A stretch of 64,000 bases of DNA. Source: Megalobrama amblycephala. Lineage: Eukaryota > Chordata > Actinopteri > Cypriniformes > Xenocyprididae. Made by a program: the position numbers and the translations under genes. Of this stretch, positions 11,820-24,849 are shown one piece after another. Numbering within the stretch: the stretch's first letter is position 1; every line of letters begins with the position of its first letter. Below the pieces are notes generated by a model that was given only the letters and a program-made list of their open reading frames with translations, did not search any database and had not been told where the DNA came from. The DNA is taken from NCBI RefSeq assembly GCF_018812025.1, contig NC_063065.1, forward strand, positions 29,174,240 to 29,238,239. Direction: 5' to 3'.

Positions 11820-13671
11820 CAAGGTTATTATAGTTTTGCATTTTTCATTAGTTTTTATTTTTATTTCGTTTTGACTTTTTGTTTTCAAATTCAGTTTAGT
11901 TTTAATTAGTTTTTTAAAGTGGGTTTGCTAGTTTAGTTTAGTTTTTATTTTTTGAAAATGCTTAGTTTTAGTTTAGTTTTTATTAGTTTTAGTGTTAGTT
12001 TTAGTCTTGTTTTGTAATTTGGGTTATTTGTCAGGGGCAAGATTCAAAAAGGTCAAAAAAAGTATTGTGTAATAATAACTCAACAAACATCATATCATTT
12101 TAGAAAATATTCATTCAAAAATAAAACCAGTACATAAAATGTACATATGGGCACAAATATGTAAACAGTCTCAACACTCCGCAGTAAGTGCAAAATGTGT
12201 AAGTGAGGTGTGCCAGTAAAAAAACAGACTAAAGAAGACATACATGAACCGCATGTATTCAACCCATTTTTGAGCCACAACAAGACATTTCTGTCAGATT
12301 GTCAGGTAGCTCAATCTGAGAAAAGAACATTACAAATAACAAATAATAATTAAAAAAAACTTTAAATACAGCTTTTCAATTTTTTTGTGTGTGTGTGACA
12401 CCTTCACAAAATTGCCAAAAAAATCTACCAAAAATCTACACATCTTCTATACAGAATTCACACCCTATACAAATACCACAGCTGTACAATTTTCACACCC
12501 TATACTAAATTTACAATAGCCTACTCATCTGGATTGAAGCAGCAAACATTCAGTGTAAAGGCCAATTCACACCGCACCGACAAACGCCAACAAACTCGTC
12601 TGTTGGAGTTTGTTGGATCGGTGTGATACCAATGTTGGCGTTGGTCTGGGTCGGTTTTCACCGGACTGAACATGTTACAAACGGCAACCAACTCTGACGT
12701 AATCTGACCTGACTACGAACCGTTGCCATGACGATGAGGCAAATCCACTGCAAAGACAGCCGTTTGATCGCGCCCGCGCCTCACGCACACACAACAAAGC
12801 AGCGGAAATGTGACATCGCAGCTTGTTCGTTATAAAAAATAAAATACAGTTAAAAAAAAAAAATGAAAACATACAAAAGGTACAATAGTCCAAAGTGCAA
12901 TCCTTGCCATTCAGCAAGAGCACGTTAAGGGAGGTAACGTTAACCTCCATGAGCAACGCAGGTTTACCTTCAGTGACACTAAAACTCTGTAAACTTGATT
13001 TTTTTCTCACATTAATTTTCATTTTGGGTGAACTATGCCAACACATTTGGATTGAAGCAGCAAACATTCAGTGTAAGAGTAAACAAATTATATTATTTAA
13101 TATTTGAATCACAGCTTATATAACTTAATGTTTTGACATCGACAACCCAAGTGCATTTTACCTCAAACTTGCGACTAGTTAACTTGCTGCAGTAGCAATC
13201 GCTTCTCGGGTCGACATTAACACGCTGACAAAGTTATATTCAGAATTAAAAATATTTTTATACCACTTTTTAATGTGTGTTTGTGTAAAGGTGTTCACGA
13301 GATACCAACCTTTGGCAAACTTGCTTTCAAAGTCGAACGCTCGTTCTCATGGAGACGCGGTGTGCACGGAGGGGAGGGGAGGGGCTGTGTGTGTGTGTGT
13401 GCGCGCGCGCGTGTATGTGAGAGACGCAGGGAAAGGAAATGCAGCTGAACAATATTTGCTCTATGAAAGACATTGATAAAGACGAAAACTAAGGACATTT
13501 AATCTATAATTTTATTTTATTTTAGTTAGTTTTGCCAAACACTCATTACAGTTTTAGTTAGTTATCGTTTTTTTGTAATGCCTCGTTTTTATTTTATTTC
13601 AGTTAACGACAATGTTTTTTCCCACCTAGTTTTCGTTTTTTCGTTCGTTTTCGTTAACGATTATAACCTTG
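11820..13671. mobile_element. Non-autonomous hAT-type element nested in the DIRS-like element
   Basis: The ends are CAAGGTTAT at the left and its reverse complement ATAACCTTG at the right, flanked by an exact 8-bp target duplication GGCTGAAC at 11812-11819 and 13672-13679. The termini are rich in TAGTTTT/AGTTTAG repeats. There is no transposase frame. The interior holds a GT/GC dinucleotide run (about 13387-13420). In copy B the equivalent DNA is deleted, so the empty site cannot be seen. Confidence 0.8.
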
Positions 13672-16200
13672 GGCTGAACTCCAAGGCTGTCAGTGACAAC
13701 ATTCCCTACGGCCAACAGCCCAAGCTGAGCCTAAAAGAGGCCTTCCGCAAAAAGCCTACCAAGGCTGCTCGAGCATCTGGAACCAACACCCCGAGAGGGG
13801 GTGGTCCCTTTAAGGGAATGTGGCCAAGGAACCAAAAGGAACCTTGGCCAGTCACTCGGGGGGAAAATCCATCCCGCTGCCACCAAGGAGGCCTAGCCAG
13901 ATCCAGCGAAGCTAAATCTGGCCTGTCCAACCTTGTCTGATATACAGAATCTCCAAGCGCAAACTCCAAAGAGGAGAGCAGGAAAGAGCGACTGCGAAAG
14001 GCAGTAAGCAACTCAAACCCACACGCAGAGATGGGCATCCTGGAGAGCGGAACTCAGCTAAACGCTATGGACCCTCGTATGAGGGGAGTACAACCACTCA
14101 TCCAAGGATCTACTCAGCCGTTAACAAGGTGCTGAGGAGGCTGTGCGCTAAAGACCCCTGACCAGGGGAGCACAAACCAGCCTGGGGGCCGGTCTAACGG
14201 GAGACTTCATAGAAGTCTACAACCAAACCAGCTTAGGGAGCTAAGCACAATTACGCAGTTAACCCCGAAGGGAAGTACAAAGCTCAACCTAACAGACAGA
14301 CCGTAAAGTGGGCACATAGTTATGGAGGCCGGGAAAAAGGGCCTGCAACATAACCAGAGTTCACCAGAGAACTGAATGCAGATGGCGGTAGCCCAGGATG
14401 GCCTGTAGGGCCACACCCTATTGCATATCAAGGTGGAGCAAACACCAAGACATAACAGCTGCAAGTGCCCACGAGACAGCCCGTCCAACACAAACCAACG
14501 AGCAGTGCACTCGGTGAAGTACCTTTCTACTCTTTAAGCAAGAGGAGTACAACATACGCCATCATGCGCTAAGGAAAGGCCCCATGGGCCTATAATCCCA
14601 GCAGGCATGTGGCATCCGCTCGTGGCAGTGTTATCAGGGTTCAGGCTGAACAGACCGACTACACAGGAGGTCATAGTCAACCCGAGACCCGGCCAGCCGG
14701 CGAAACCATCCCTTTTGCTGTCGAAGGTCAGCACGCTCCACAGGAGGCCTTTATGGCCTACCCATCACACGCGACATCAGCCAGCGGCCACTTAAGTTCT
14801 AGGAGCAACAATAGAACCCGTTAATTAGACAGGGAAAATATTTTAGCTCGACTAGAGCTAAAGGGAATAAATGCACAAAATACTCAGTAAAAACATCTTT
14901 TCCTCTCAGTGAGAGGAGTATCAAGCTAAACTCCGACATACTAGCAAAGGAAGGCCTGAAAGCGGCCTGTAACCTTAAAAGCGCGTGGCGATAGCTAGTG
15001 CATTTATTCAATCATGGAATGATGCCCGTACACGACCAGCGTAGCTGGGCCAACAGGAAGCTATAAGAGAAGCCTGGACAGGCCTGCTGCTTAAAGAACC
15101 ATGTTAGCTACAAGGAAGGGCCAGTATAACCTAAAATGACAAATTTAAGGGAACTAGCTACACAACCTGAGCCTAGGCATTCACATTCCAGCAGGCAATG
15201 TAAATCATGCAAAACAGCGTGAGCGTAACCAGCATCGTAGACCAACAGCGCTGTATCCAAACAAGCTGTATACAGAGAGGCTAAAAACAAATAGCCAACA
15301 ATCAAACAGCAATGAACCCCAGATGCTGTGGTGCAAACGACCGGGAGAGGTCGGTTAAACAAAATTCCCTACACTCATCCTGAGTGTGCGATCCAACAGG
15401 TGATGCACTCAGTGATACACAAACCCTAACCGGGGAGTACAACAACAACACCGTATTCATATATAGAGGCCGGATAAAGCCTGCTATCTTAAAAAACAGG
15501 TGTAACCTGTGGCAGCACAAGCACGCTCACATAACAAGCCTGCATAAACATATGAAGGGGAAATATGGGCAAAAAACGGCCAGCAACTTCCTCAGAAGGA
15601 GGCCAGAACTAGGAACTATACAACCGCAGGCGGATAGTCATAACAGGGGGATATAAACAAACACACACCTAACCTAGTTCTAGCCTAGCCGCTAGCTAAG
15701 GACTGTATGTAGACCAAGCTACACTCGGGCTACAAATTCCCAAACACACGGAGAAAGCAGCGCGAGCGACAGCATTAGGTGGCCGAAAAACCGGCCAACA
15801 CATAACTGACAATAGCGAAAGCTAGTTCTAGCTATACACAGTATCAGCCGAGAAACTACACCAACGCTAAACAACAAAGCGGCCATAAAGAGCCTGCCTG
15901 TAACAGTCAGCCTAACATACAGTTATTTGCCCAAATAACCCCTTAAAAACATGAACAGATGACAACTATATGCACGGCAAGCTATACAGGAAAAGCAAGG
16001 TCTATATTGAGAATGAAAAATGGACCTGGCTTACCTCCTGCGGCTCGTAGAACGCAGATTCCTCCCCGATTCGTCACGCGGAGGGGAAAATCCAAAGTCC
16101 CATAAGCCCAAAAGCACTTTCACTATCAAGCCAGACGGCGGGCAGTCAGGAATATATTCATCATAGGCCCGCAACATCAGCCCGACTGTAAAGCCTGCAG
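13672..16200. other. Non-coding body of DIRS-like element A
   Basis: No protein family is visible in either strand. The sequence is moderately GC-rich, with recurring short phrases such as GAGGCC, CGGCCTG and GGAGTACAAC. Copy B carries the same sequence with two internal deletions (missing A positions of about 13972-14749 and the part left of about 13856). It lies where pol would be expected downstream of gag. Confidence 0.55.
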
Positions 16201-16317
16201 CATGTAGATGTCACAAACGCTACCGGGAGGCGAAGGAAGAGCGAGGGCGAGAAAAAGCCCTCGCGAGAGAGGGGATCGATTACCGGCGCTGCTGGCGCCG
16301 CTCCTCGATCACCTCCC

Positions 16318-17282
16318 TCAGGTGTTGCTTCTTCCTTCTAGCGTCTCGCCATCTCTGCGACTTACTCCGAGGAGGAGGAGGCGCACGAGCGGCGACACTT
16401 TCCCTCTGGGCCTGCCTCTGAGCCTCAGCTCAAGACGGTCCGGGATCTCCCGGCTGTCTGGGCCCAGAGCTGGATCTGAGCGGGATGCAAGATCTAGCGT
16501 GTCTTCGCCTCCCTGATCAAGATCCGTAAGCAGATCAGCTTGGTACGCCAGAAGCACCGTCATAGTGTGCAACGCCGCACCAGCCTGACCTGCAGCGGCG
16601 TAAGCCCTGCCATTCAAACGTGACGTCACCGCTTTTGGATGGCAGGGCCCTCGCCGGAGTTGCCGGGCCATGGGTAGAGAGAAAACGATCGTCTAACCTG
16701 CTGCGAGCGGGTTCCCTCCTCACGCGCTCCCAGGGCAGCTGCAGTCTGCTCGAGGCGCGTTCCATAACCTCCAGCAACTCAGAAAAACGCCGCGCAGGGA
16801 GGCCGAGCGGGAGCCGCGGGCTCGCCCGCTTCTCCCACCTCGGCCATCTTCTGCTCTCCGGGGCTTTGGACCAAGAGAGCACTCGCTCCTGGGTCCGAGG
16901 ATGTTAAAGATAAAACATCGTCGTCATCCGCTAGAAGCGCGTCCTCGTCAGTTGCTTCAGCTTGAGAAAGACAGACACCCCTCTCAAATTCTTCATCGAG
17001 TTCCACCTGCGAGCCCCATGATTTCAATCGCCGCTGAGCCTCAGCACGAGCGGGGCCGAACCACCAGGCAGCGGTGGTGGCACTTCTCCCCTCGAGAAGA
17101 GGGCCAAACGAGAACGGAGTGTTTTCATAGAAAAACGCTCACAGTTAGCACAGGCAGCACCCTCGAGTACTGACCGTGCGTGCTCCTCGCCCAGACAGAA
17201 AACGCACAAGTTGTGTGTGTCCTCCGGTGTCAGAAAACCTGGGACAAGGATCAGCACACTTCCTGAACGATTTAGCAGACAT
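16318..17282 (-). pseudogene. DIRS-type gag, copy A, frameshifted
   Basis: The likely start is the ATG at 17280-17282 (MSAKSFRKC...), about 87 bases after a TATAAA. The next recognisable block, FLTPEDTHNLCVFCLGEEHA followed by a CANCERF cysteine motif, is in another frame from about 17236, so the gag is frameshifted early. Further pieces, an acidic EDALLADDDDVLSL segment and then GRAYAAAGQAGAALHTM, are typical of fish DIRS gag proteins but lie in different frames (16779-17027 and 16318-16671). The same early frame change is in copy B, so it predates the duplication. DIRS gag is thought to form the RNA-protein particle. No pol follows. Confidence 0.65.
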
Positions 17283-17368
17283 ATTTTCTTTTGGCAGAGT
17301 GAAAAAGGCACGAGCAAAAGCAGTCGCGAAAAGACAAAAGGATGTCGGCTGTTTCCCCAGGCGCTCCG

Positions 17369-17428
17369 TTTATACGTCACGGTTCGCGCCGTTTGACGTG
17401 ATAGGCTGTCGCCGGCCAATAGGATTGG
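17369..17428 (-). promoter_or_regulatory. DIRS terminal-repeat promoter, copy A (CCAAT and TATA)
   Basis: On the minus strand a CCAAT box (ATTGG at 17424-17428 on plus) is followed about 50 bases later by TATAAA (TTTATA at 17369-17374 on plus), about 87 bases before the gag ATG. The arrangement is repeated in inverted orientation at the left end (11480-11550) and in copy B (36215-36274). This fits promoters carried within DIRS terminal repeats. Confidence 0.6.
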
Positions 17429-17522
17429 AGTGTGGTGATTTTTGGCATTTCGAGCACGGGTCATGGAGGACGTTCCCCTAGCGCAGTCAGCGCAGAGTAG
17501 AAGTTCCCTTTCGAAAGGGAAC

Positions 17523-18426
17523 ATCAATTACTGTAAGCAAGTGTGCTCCTACAAGTATCTTGGTATATATATGGATAATGCACTTAATTGTGGGATTCAT
17601 GTGGATACAGTTTGTTCTTTTGTGCAGCAAAGATTGTATTTTTTGTGTAGACTAAGGCTTTATGGAGTGGACCAGAACATCATGTGGTTGTTTTACCAGG
17701 CAGTTATAGAGAGTATAATCAGATATGGTATTACAGTATGGTTTGGTAACCTTACAATTCTGGTAAAATCTAAGCTTGCACGCTTGGTAAAAATAGCGAT
17801 GAATACCAATGGGAGAAAAGACCATTTGTCCCTTTGAGTCACTGTATGAACAGTCTGTTCTTAGAGAAGCACATAAAATCTTAGCTGATCCACTGCATGT
17901 ACTGCATACTGAGTAGGAATTACTTTCTGGAAGAAGGTACAGATTTCTAATGTGTATGTATAATCATTTTAAGAAGTCTTTTATAATCTTATAATCTTTT
18001 ATATCTCAATTATAACGTTAAATGAAGAATGAGTATTATTATTTTATTTTATTATTTTTGTACTGTTGAATCTGTTGTTTATGTTTTTAATGATTGTCAA
18101 TGTAAACACAGAGTCCAACGCAAATTTCCCTTGAGGACAATAAAGTGTTCTTCTGGTACAGGGTAGAATGATCACAGGGACTTATCAGGATAGTGCACAG
18201 CATTAACAGTGCTAAAAACTCACATTGTGTGGACTAGTTCCATTTTTGAGGACTGTTCTTCTGTCACGGCCAGTTGCCAAGGAAAGAGAGTTAAGGCATA
18301 GATCTAAGTGCAAACGTTTCTTAAAGCGGGTTTCATTGCTGTGGTAACTTACGCTACACAGATAACCTGCTCCAGAACAGGTTTTATTCTGGGTTAGAGA
18401 TTGCAAACCAAAACTCGATCAATCAG
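17523..18426 (+). mobile_element. 5'-truncated L2/CR1-like LINE fragment, copy A
   Basis: The frame from about 17525 to 17837 encodes the carboxy end of a LINE reverse transcriptase. It contains SYKYLGIYMD, QQRLYFLCRL and ESIIRYGITVWFGNL, all typical of the segment after the catalytic core in fish L2/CR1-like elements. A stop follows after KDHLSL, and further family-like sequence continues in broken frames to about 17990. The end with GAGGACAATAAAGTG near 18140 resembles an L2-type 3' end. The fragment directly abuts the DIRS-like element; nothing codes from 18170 to the start of R1 copy B. Confidence 0.7.
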
Positions 18427-21400
18427 ATGTGAGTAAAGTAACATGTATCTGATGCAATAAAGCCACTCCCCCTGTATCTCTCGCTCCAAATTAAATTGGT
18501 TTATAGTGAAAACATTTTAGAAACAAAATTGCTCATCTTTTGCTGCTAATTTATTATATTTATATTATATGAATTATAATCATGTAGGCTATATATAATA
18601 TATTATATAACAATATATTCATATAATTATATTAATTGACAATATTAAACTTTGCTTATAAATTAAAATGATTATAATAGGCTACATGCATTAATATATA
18701 AAGCTTTAAAACAGGTTAAGCTTTACATGTGTTCATTTGAGGTCTTTGTGAAAATATATAAATTATTTGTTTGATTCACATTGATATTGATATTTTCTTT
18801 CAGCTGCCTTCTCAAACTTTCACTGCAGCAGTTTTGTAAATGCATTTAATATCATGATATTTTTCAAAACGATCTCTTAATCTTCAGAAGAGAAGTGAAT
18901 TGGGCAGCTCTCTCGCAAGAAGTGAATCAATTGGACGCTCTCCATGTTCTGTATGGTTGGCTGTTTCACGCTTTCAGGTGCACTCGCTTCAGAGTTAATC
19001 GCAAACTCTGGATTAAACGTGAGATGACAGAGACACCAAATAGTAAAAATATATCAAAAATATCAAAAATGTCTGAATAATTTTTGGTTTGACTGTATAT
19101 GGATTTGTCAACTCCAAACCTATACTCTGAAACTCAGAGTTTGTTCAACTAGCTTCGCCTTTTGCCGAGCTCACTCTTCTCCCTTTTCCCATCACATATC
19201 ACATCAGAAAGGCATTTATTTTCAATAAAAATGAAGAAAATGATCTAAAAGTGTAAGTAAAGTGCCTAATGAGTGTTTAATACTACAATATTTCTAATAT
19301 TAATAAATATAATCATTTACACTCTGTTATTATTACATCCTGTTAATGTACAACAACTGAGGTGTAAATAGTATGTATCTGCCAATATAAAGTATAAATA
19401 GCATCTAATTACTATTTACACCTATTGCAAAGAACTGCTACTTTTACATGGTACAATAGAATATATAGATGTTTTCACTGTGTAAATACTATCTACAGCT
19501 TTTATCACTAAGAAAATATATTTCCACTTAGTGTAAATAGCTGCTGCCTTATTTTTTCTTATCCCACTGGTAGATCATTTGCAAAATAAGAAAAATGCAT
19601 TTAAATTCCTTCCTTCATTCATTCATTCATTCATTCATTCATTCATTCATTCATTCATTCATTCATTCATTTATTTTTGCCCCTGGGATACCATGAAAAT
19701 GAATATTAGTTCAATAACTTAGTGTTCTGCAAGATTTTCACATCTGATATTACAACAGTGATAAGAATTAAACTTGTATTGACTCGGAAATATGCAGACG
19801 TCTTTTTGTCGGTGATGTTACAATGGTGAGTCGTAATTTCTGAGGTCCATTGATTGTGGCTTTTTATAGTCGTGGTGCACACGCTTAACTCAGAGTCAAC
19901 CTACTCTGAGTTGATTGAACTAACACAATTCAGCTGTTCTGAAGCTGAAAACTCTGAGTTTCCCATCTCAGGTTAAGTCAAGTTTTAACTCTGAGTTGCT
20001 TTAACCTCCTTATTGAAATGGATCACAGAACTAATTAACTAACCTGACCATGAAACTAAAATGAAACTGAAACTAAAAAGACATGAGCAAAAACAAACTT
20101 TAAACAAGAACAAACAAACAAACTCAAAACGTGACACCCATATCAGCCCTGTGAAATAGGATATCTAGCATCTGTTTTGTCAGTCCTTCCTCATCTCTGT
20201 CAAGGAATCTTAGCTCATTCCTGGCAGAACTGCTAGAACTTAGACTGGTTGGCTAAGTATGACCTGCTCTTCAAGTCATGCCACATTACTGTTTTTGATA
20301 CATAGGTGTCTGAGTTAACAAAAACGGATCAATCCAAAAGTTGGTTTGTAAATCCTTTTTGATCACTGCAAATCACTGTATGGTTGCTCTTTGCAGTAAT
20401 ATGCAAACATTTTAAATGTGGACACTATTTGTGTCATGCTGGTAAATGAGGACGTAGAAACGGAGACTTGTTAACAGTCTGTATTGAATAAACTGAGAAT
20501 TAACAGAAAATGCAGATAATGGGTTGCCAAGTCTAGGCCCAGTTCTAGAATAAAATCGGGCTCTCTAGCCTTAATGCACATCTATTCTAATATACCAGAT
20601 TTTTCCCCATTCATTTCTATGTCAATCATTGCAATTTCAAGAGCAAATTCAAGAGCGCATTCACATCATGTCTACACTTTGTTAATGAGAGGATTCGCAG
20701 GCTTGCATAACTCAGCACTGAACAAAATCTCTGGCCTTTTGGAGCGATGAGTGGATTGACTAACTTAACCTCTGATTAGCCATTGTGTTCAAGTAATCAA
20801 CAGATATGTCTGTGATTGGTTATATTGCTCAACCTTGCAAAAGCTTATTTAAAATAGAAACATTTGACGCTTTCCAGAGCGCAAACACAAATACCCACTG
20901 GAGTATTTGCCAAATCTTTTTCGCCAATGTCCTATTATTACAGTATCAACTAAGGGTGCTCTTGCTTTCATTTGAGGGTGATTAGCACCCCCATGGAACC
21001 GGGCCTGACTCAGGCACATAACAATTAGACAATTAGACCTATTACACTAAAATCTTTGTGACTTACCTAATGCAAAGGTTGGTGTTGTTTAGGATTTACT
21101 AAGCACTGCATGTCGGGCTAAAGAGAAGAAAGTTGCAAACAGAGATCAGCCTTAACATGAAGCTTATACCGGTAAAATAGTGTGTAAAGCTAAAAAAAAT
21201 GCAAAGTAAATCTAAAATAGCCGAAATAATGTAATGCTTCATTTCAGCAACACAGCGCAGTAGCTACTTGTTCTCCACTCCCACACAAGACGAGCGTTGG
21301 GTAGTCACTACTGTATTTTCTTCGATTAACTTTATGTTTTAGTTTTTCTGATGTCAGGCATTGCTGAAAATGTATCCTTACTTGTTGATGAAAAAAATAT

Positions 21401-22261
21401 CTGCATTTGCCCTTTCAAAGAGTTTTAAGTCTTATGGCAGCTGTGACCACGAGGTGATTAAGCTTTAGGCCTTCCATACATGAAATCGTTTCAGTTGTGG
21501 CTCAGGGGAATTCATCCAAAGGCTAATCCCCAGAGGTAAATGAAGGGTAAGAGCACACAGCAAATATTTTGTGTCCTTTCTAAAATCCATGTTTATGATA
21601 AAAGCATGCACCAAGCACTTTGTGCACTTTCTAAAATCCATTTTTATGGTAAAGGTTGCACGCTGTGGGCTTTGTACCCTTTCTATGTGGTTCAGACCCT
21701 GGTTCCTCACCTTGGGTAACACCAAAATTATTGGGGTAAAACCTTGTTTGAGCTTATTTAGAACAATAACTGGGACACAAATAACCCAAAGTATATATTT
21801 ATTTGACTCCATGAAATTGTTGTTGATATAATTCTTTTTGTGACATTATTTTCTTTGAATCCAGAGGGAATGTAAGCTTTATAATCAAAAAAATGTTAAA
21901 CTGGCTTTATTCTTCATATGTCTGTTTTGATGTCATAAATCCAGGATCACTATATAAAGTTTTGAATTTATGCCATTAAAACACCTTTCTGGCTATATAC
22001 TTCTGCTATATGCCTCAATTCCCACAAAGGTAACAGCTGTTTGTGACAGTCCTAAATGTACATATTAGGTCTTTTTGCACCTTATAGGCAACATGATTAC
22101 ATCAAGTTACTGGATGATTCTAAATTAATCTTTAAAACAAGATGAAAAAGAGTTGAAAAGAGTAAAGTACTAGGCAAAGGCAATTATGCTGCTGATCTGA
22201 TATTTATTTTTCTAAGCTATTCATTTATCCAGGTAATGCACCTGTAAAAGTCTTTACCTTC
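18427..22261. repeat. Duplicated unit R1, copy B
   Basis: Near-identical to 6049-9848 with scattered substitutions and small indels. The (ATTC)n run is longer here (about 19605-19672). No gene is supported. The minus-strand frame at 21465-21812 is the counterpart of 9052-9375, extended by one base in a G run. Confidence 0.9.
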
Positions 22262-23212
22262 ACCGGACGCGAGCGGCGCAACGCGTCAAAAGATAATTTT
22301 CTACACTGGATGCAGCGCTGAAGACAGCTTCCAGAATCTACACAAGTTCAATGCTGGATTTGCACAAAAGCTATTACTGAAAGATGAAGCAGTTCCCACT
22401 TTAAAGCAGAAGCTGCTGTTTATTGGCTTCAAACTGTAAGTACGTTTTATTGTTTGTACATGTCTTTTAAACGTATAACGTTAGTCTGTTGCTATTATTG
22501 GTTGCATCAAGGATGTAAACGACCAATGCATTTTTGCTTAGCTAGCCAGCTAGCCACACCAACAAACTTCTATGTTCATAGACAAACAGTTGTTCATGCT
22601 GTAAATTAAACGCTACCTTTACAAAAATGCTCCTACTCAGTCATGTATTCGACTACAGTAAAGCTTTAATCAGGATAAAACTGAATATTGAAAGCTAACA
22701 AACAGCAGTGACAGCATATGTAAACACTAATACAAAATGAAATACCATTCATAAACGTCCTTTAAAAGCCACAATTGCAGAGAACCTGCTTGACCCTCTT
22801 CATCTGGGTCTGATTCGGGCTCAATTTGATACAGCAATATAATCACCATTAATTACATTTTCACCAAAGTCCACGTAACCGGTAACAACTAAAATGGTAA
22901 GGGGCGTGGCGTTTCTGGATGCTTCAGCGAATCACGATGGCTCTGGATACAATGAACCAGCTAACCAATCTAAGCACATCGCGTTTTTCGGAGGGAGTGG
23001 CTTCATAGAAGCAGGAAGTCAAACGAGCCGTTCATATGACAGTGGAAACAGAGGTGTAGAATAAAGGTAAAATATATGAAAAATACGGCATTTTTAAAAA
23101 AAAACAAAGCATTAAGATATGTTAAACTGCGCCCCAAAAACACAATCAAGCCTAGAAAAAAAACACTGAACCACCCCTTTAAAAACAAAAAAGACACACC
23201 AGTGTTTATCCA
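22262..23212. repeat. Interspersed element X, copy B
   Basis: The counterpart of 9849-10811, including the GC-rich start, the GTAACCGGTAACAACTAAAA phrase and the CCACCCCTTTAAA end. It lacks about 23 bases seen in copy A near 9880-9905 and carries the block at 22783 only once. Confidence 0.5.
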
Positions 23213-24769
23213 CGAAACGTCTCAGGTTACGTATGTAACCATGGTTCCCTGAGAACAGGGAACGAGACTCTGCGCTGACTGCGCTAGGGGAACGTCCTCC
23301 GTGACCCGTGCTCGAAATGCCAAAAATCACCACACTCCAATCCTATTGGCCGGCGACAGCCTATCACGTCAAACGGCGCGAACCGTGACGTATAAAGGGA
23401 GCGCCTGGGGAAACAGCCAACATCTTCTTGTCTTTGAGCGACTGTAGCAGGCATCCCGCAGCATGGCATGAAAGCGCAGAGTCTCATTCCCTGTTCTCAG
23501 GGAACCATGGTTACATACGTAACCTGAGACGTTCCCTTTCAAAAGGGAACTTCTACTCTGCGCTGACTGCGCTAGGGGAACGATATACCCATATTCGGGG
23601 GGAAAATCCATCCCGCTGCCACCAAGGAGGCCTAGCCAGATCCAGCGAAGCTAAATCTGGCCTGGCCAACCTTGTCTGATATACAGAATCTCCAAGCGCA
23701 AACTCCAAAGCCTTTACGGCCTACCCGTCACACGCAACATCAGCCAGCGGCCACTTAAGTTCTAGGAGCAAAAATAGAACCCGTTAATTAGACAGGGAAA
23801 ATATTTTAGCTCGACTAGAGCTAAAGGGAATAAATGCACAAAATACTCAGTAAAAACATCTTTTACTCTCAGCGAGAGGAGTATCAAGCTAAACTCCGAC
23901 ATGCTAGCAAAGGAAGGCCTGAAAGCGGCCTGTAACCTTAAAAGCGCGCGGCGATAGCTAGTGCATTTATTCAATCATGGAATGATGCCCGTACACGACC
24001 AGCGTAGCTGGGCCAACAGGAAGCTATAAGAGAAGCCTGGAGAGGCCTGCTGCTTAAAGAACCATGTGGCACCGGCCTGTGGTCATGACAGGGCCCTAGC
24101 TACAAGGAAGGGCCAGTATAACCTAAAATGACAAATTTAAGGGAACTAGCTACACAACCTGAGCCTAGGCATACACATTCCAGCAGGCAATGTAAATCAT
24201 GCAAAACAGCGTGAGCGTAACCAGCATCGTAGACCAACAGCGCTGTATCCAAACAAGCTGCATACAGAGAGGCTAAAAACAAATAGCCAACAATCAAACA
24301 GCAATGAACCCCAGATGCTGTGGTGCAAACGACCGGGAGAGGTCGGGTAAACAAAATTCCCTACACTCATCCTGAGTGTGCGATCCAACAGGTGATGCAC
24401 TCATTGAAACACAAACTCTAACCGGGGAGTACAACAACAACACTGTATTCATATATAGAGGCCGGATAAAGCCTGCTATCATAAAAAACAGGTGTAACCT
24501 GTGGCAGCACAAGCACGCTCACATAACACGCCTGCATAAACATATGAAGGGGAAATATGGGCAAAAAACGGCCAGCAACTTCCTCAGAAGGAGGCCAGAA
24601 CTAGGAACTATACAACCGCAGGGGGATAGTCATAACAGGGGGATGTAAACAAACACACACCTAACCTAGTTCTAGCCTAGCCGCTAGCTAAGGACTGTAT
24701 GTAGACCAAGCTACACTCGGGCTACAAATTCCCAAACACACGGAGAAAGCAGCGCGAGCGACAGCATTA

Positions 24770-24814
24770 TGTAACCCGGGTGATCTAGGCTACTAGTAAA
24801 AGTGTTGAAAGTTA

Positions 24815-24849
<35 letters not shown>

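Larger units (their letters stand above)
11364..17522 (-). mobile_element. DIRS-like element, gag only, copy A
   Basis: A large element with inverted terminal sequences and no target duplication, as expected for tyrosine-recombinase retrotransposons. The palindrome GTTCCCTTTCGAAAGGGAAC at 11678-11697, followed by about 30 bp more, is repeated in inverted orientation at 17503-17522. Just outside the left end is a 0.3-kb module (11364-11690) carrying an inverted copy of the right-end promoter. The only recognisable coding part is a DIRS-type gag on the minus strand (16318-17282). Where pol should follow (about 13672-16200) the sequence is non-coding and rich in GGCCTG/CAGGCC-type phrases. A hAT element (11820-13671) is nested in it. 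This is best read as a non-autonomous DIRS derivative. Confidence 0.7.

Noticed and set aside
13273..13498. Frames through the GT/GC dinucleotide run
   Set aside because: Microsatellite-derived, within a non-autonomous hAT element.
16208..16907. Arginine- and serine-rich plus-strand frames in the DIRS-like element
   Set aside because: They are opposite-strand shadows of the GC-rich gag; the minus strand carries the recognisable gag motifs.
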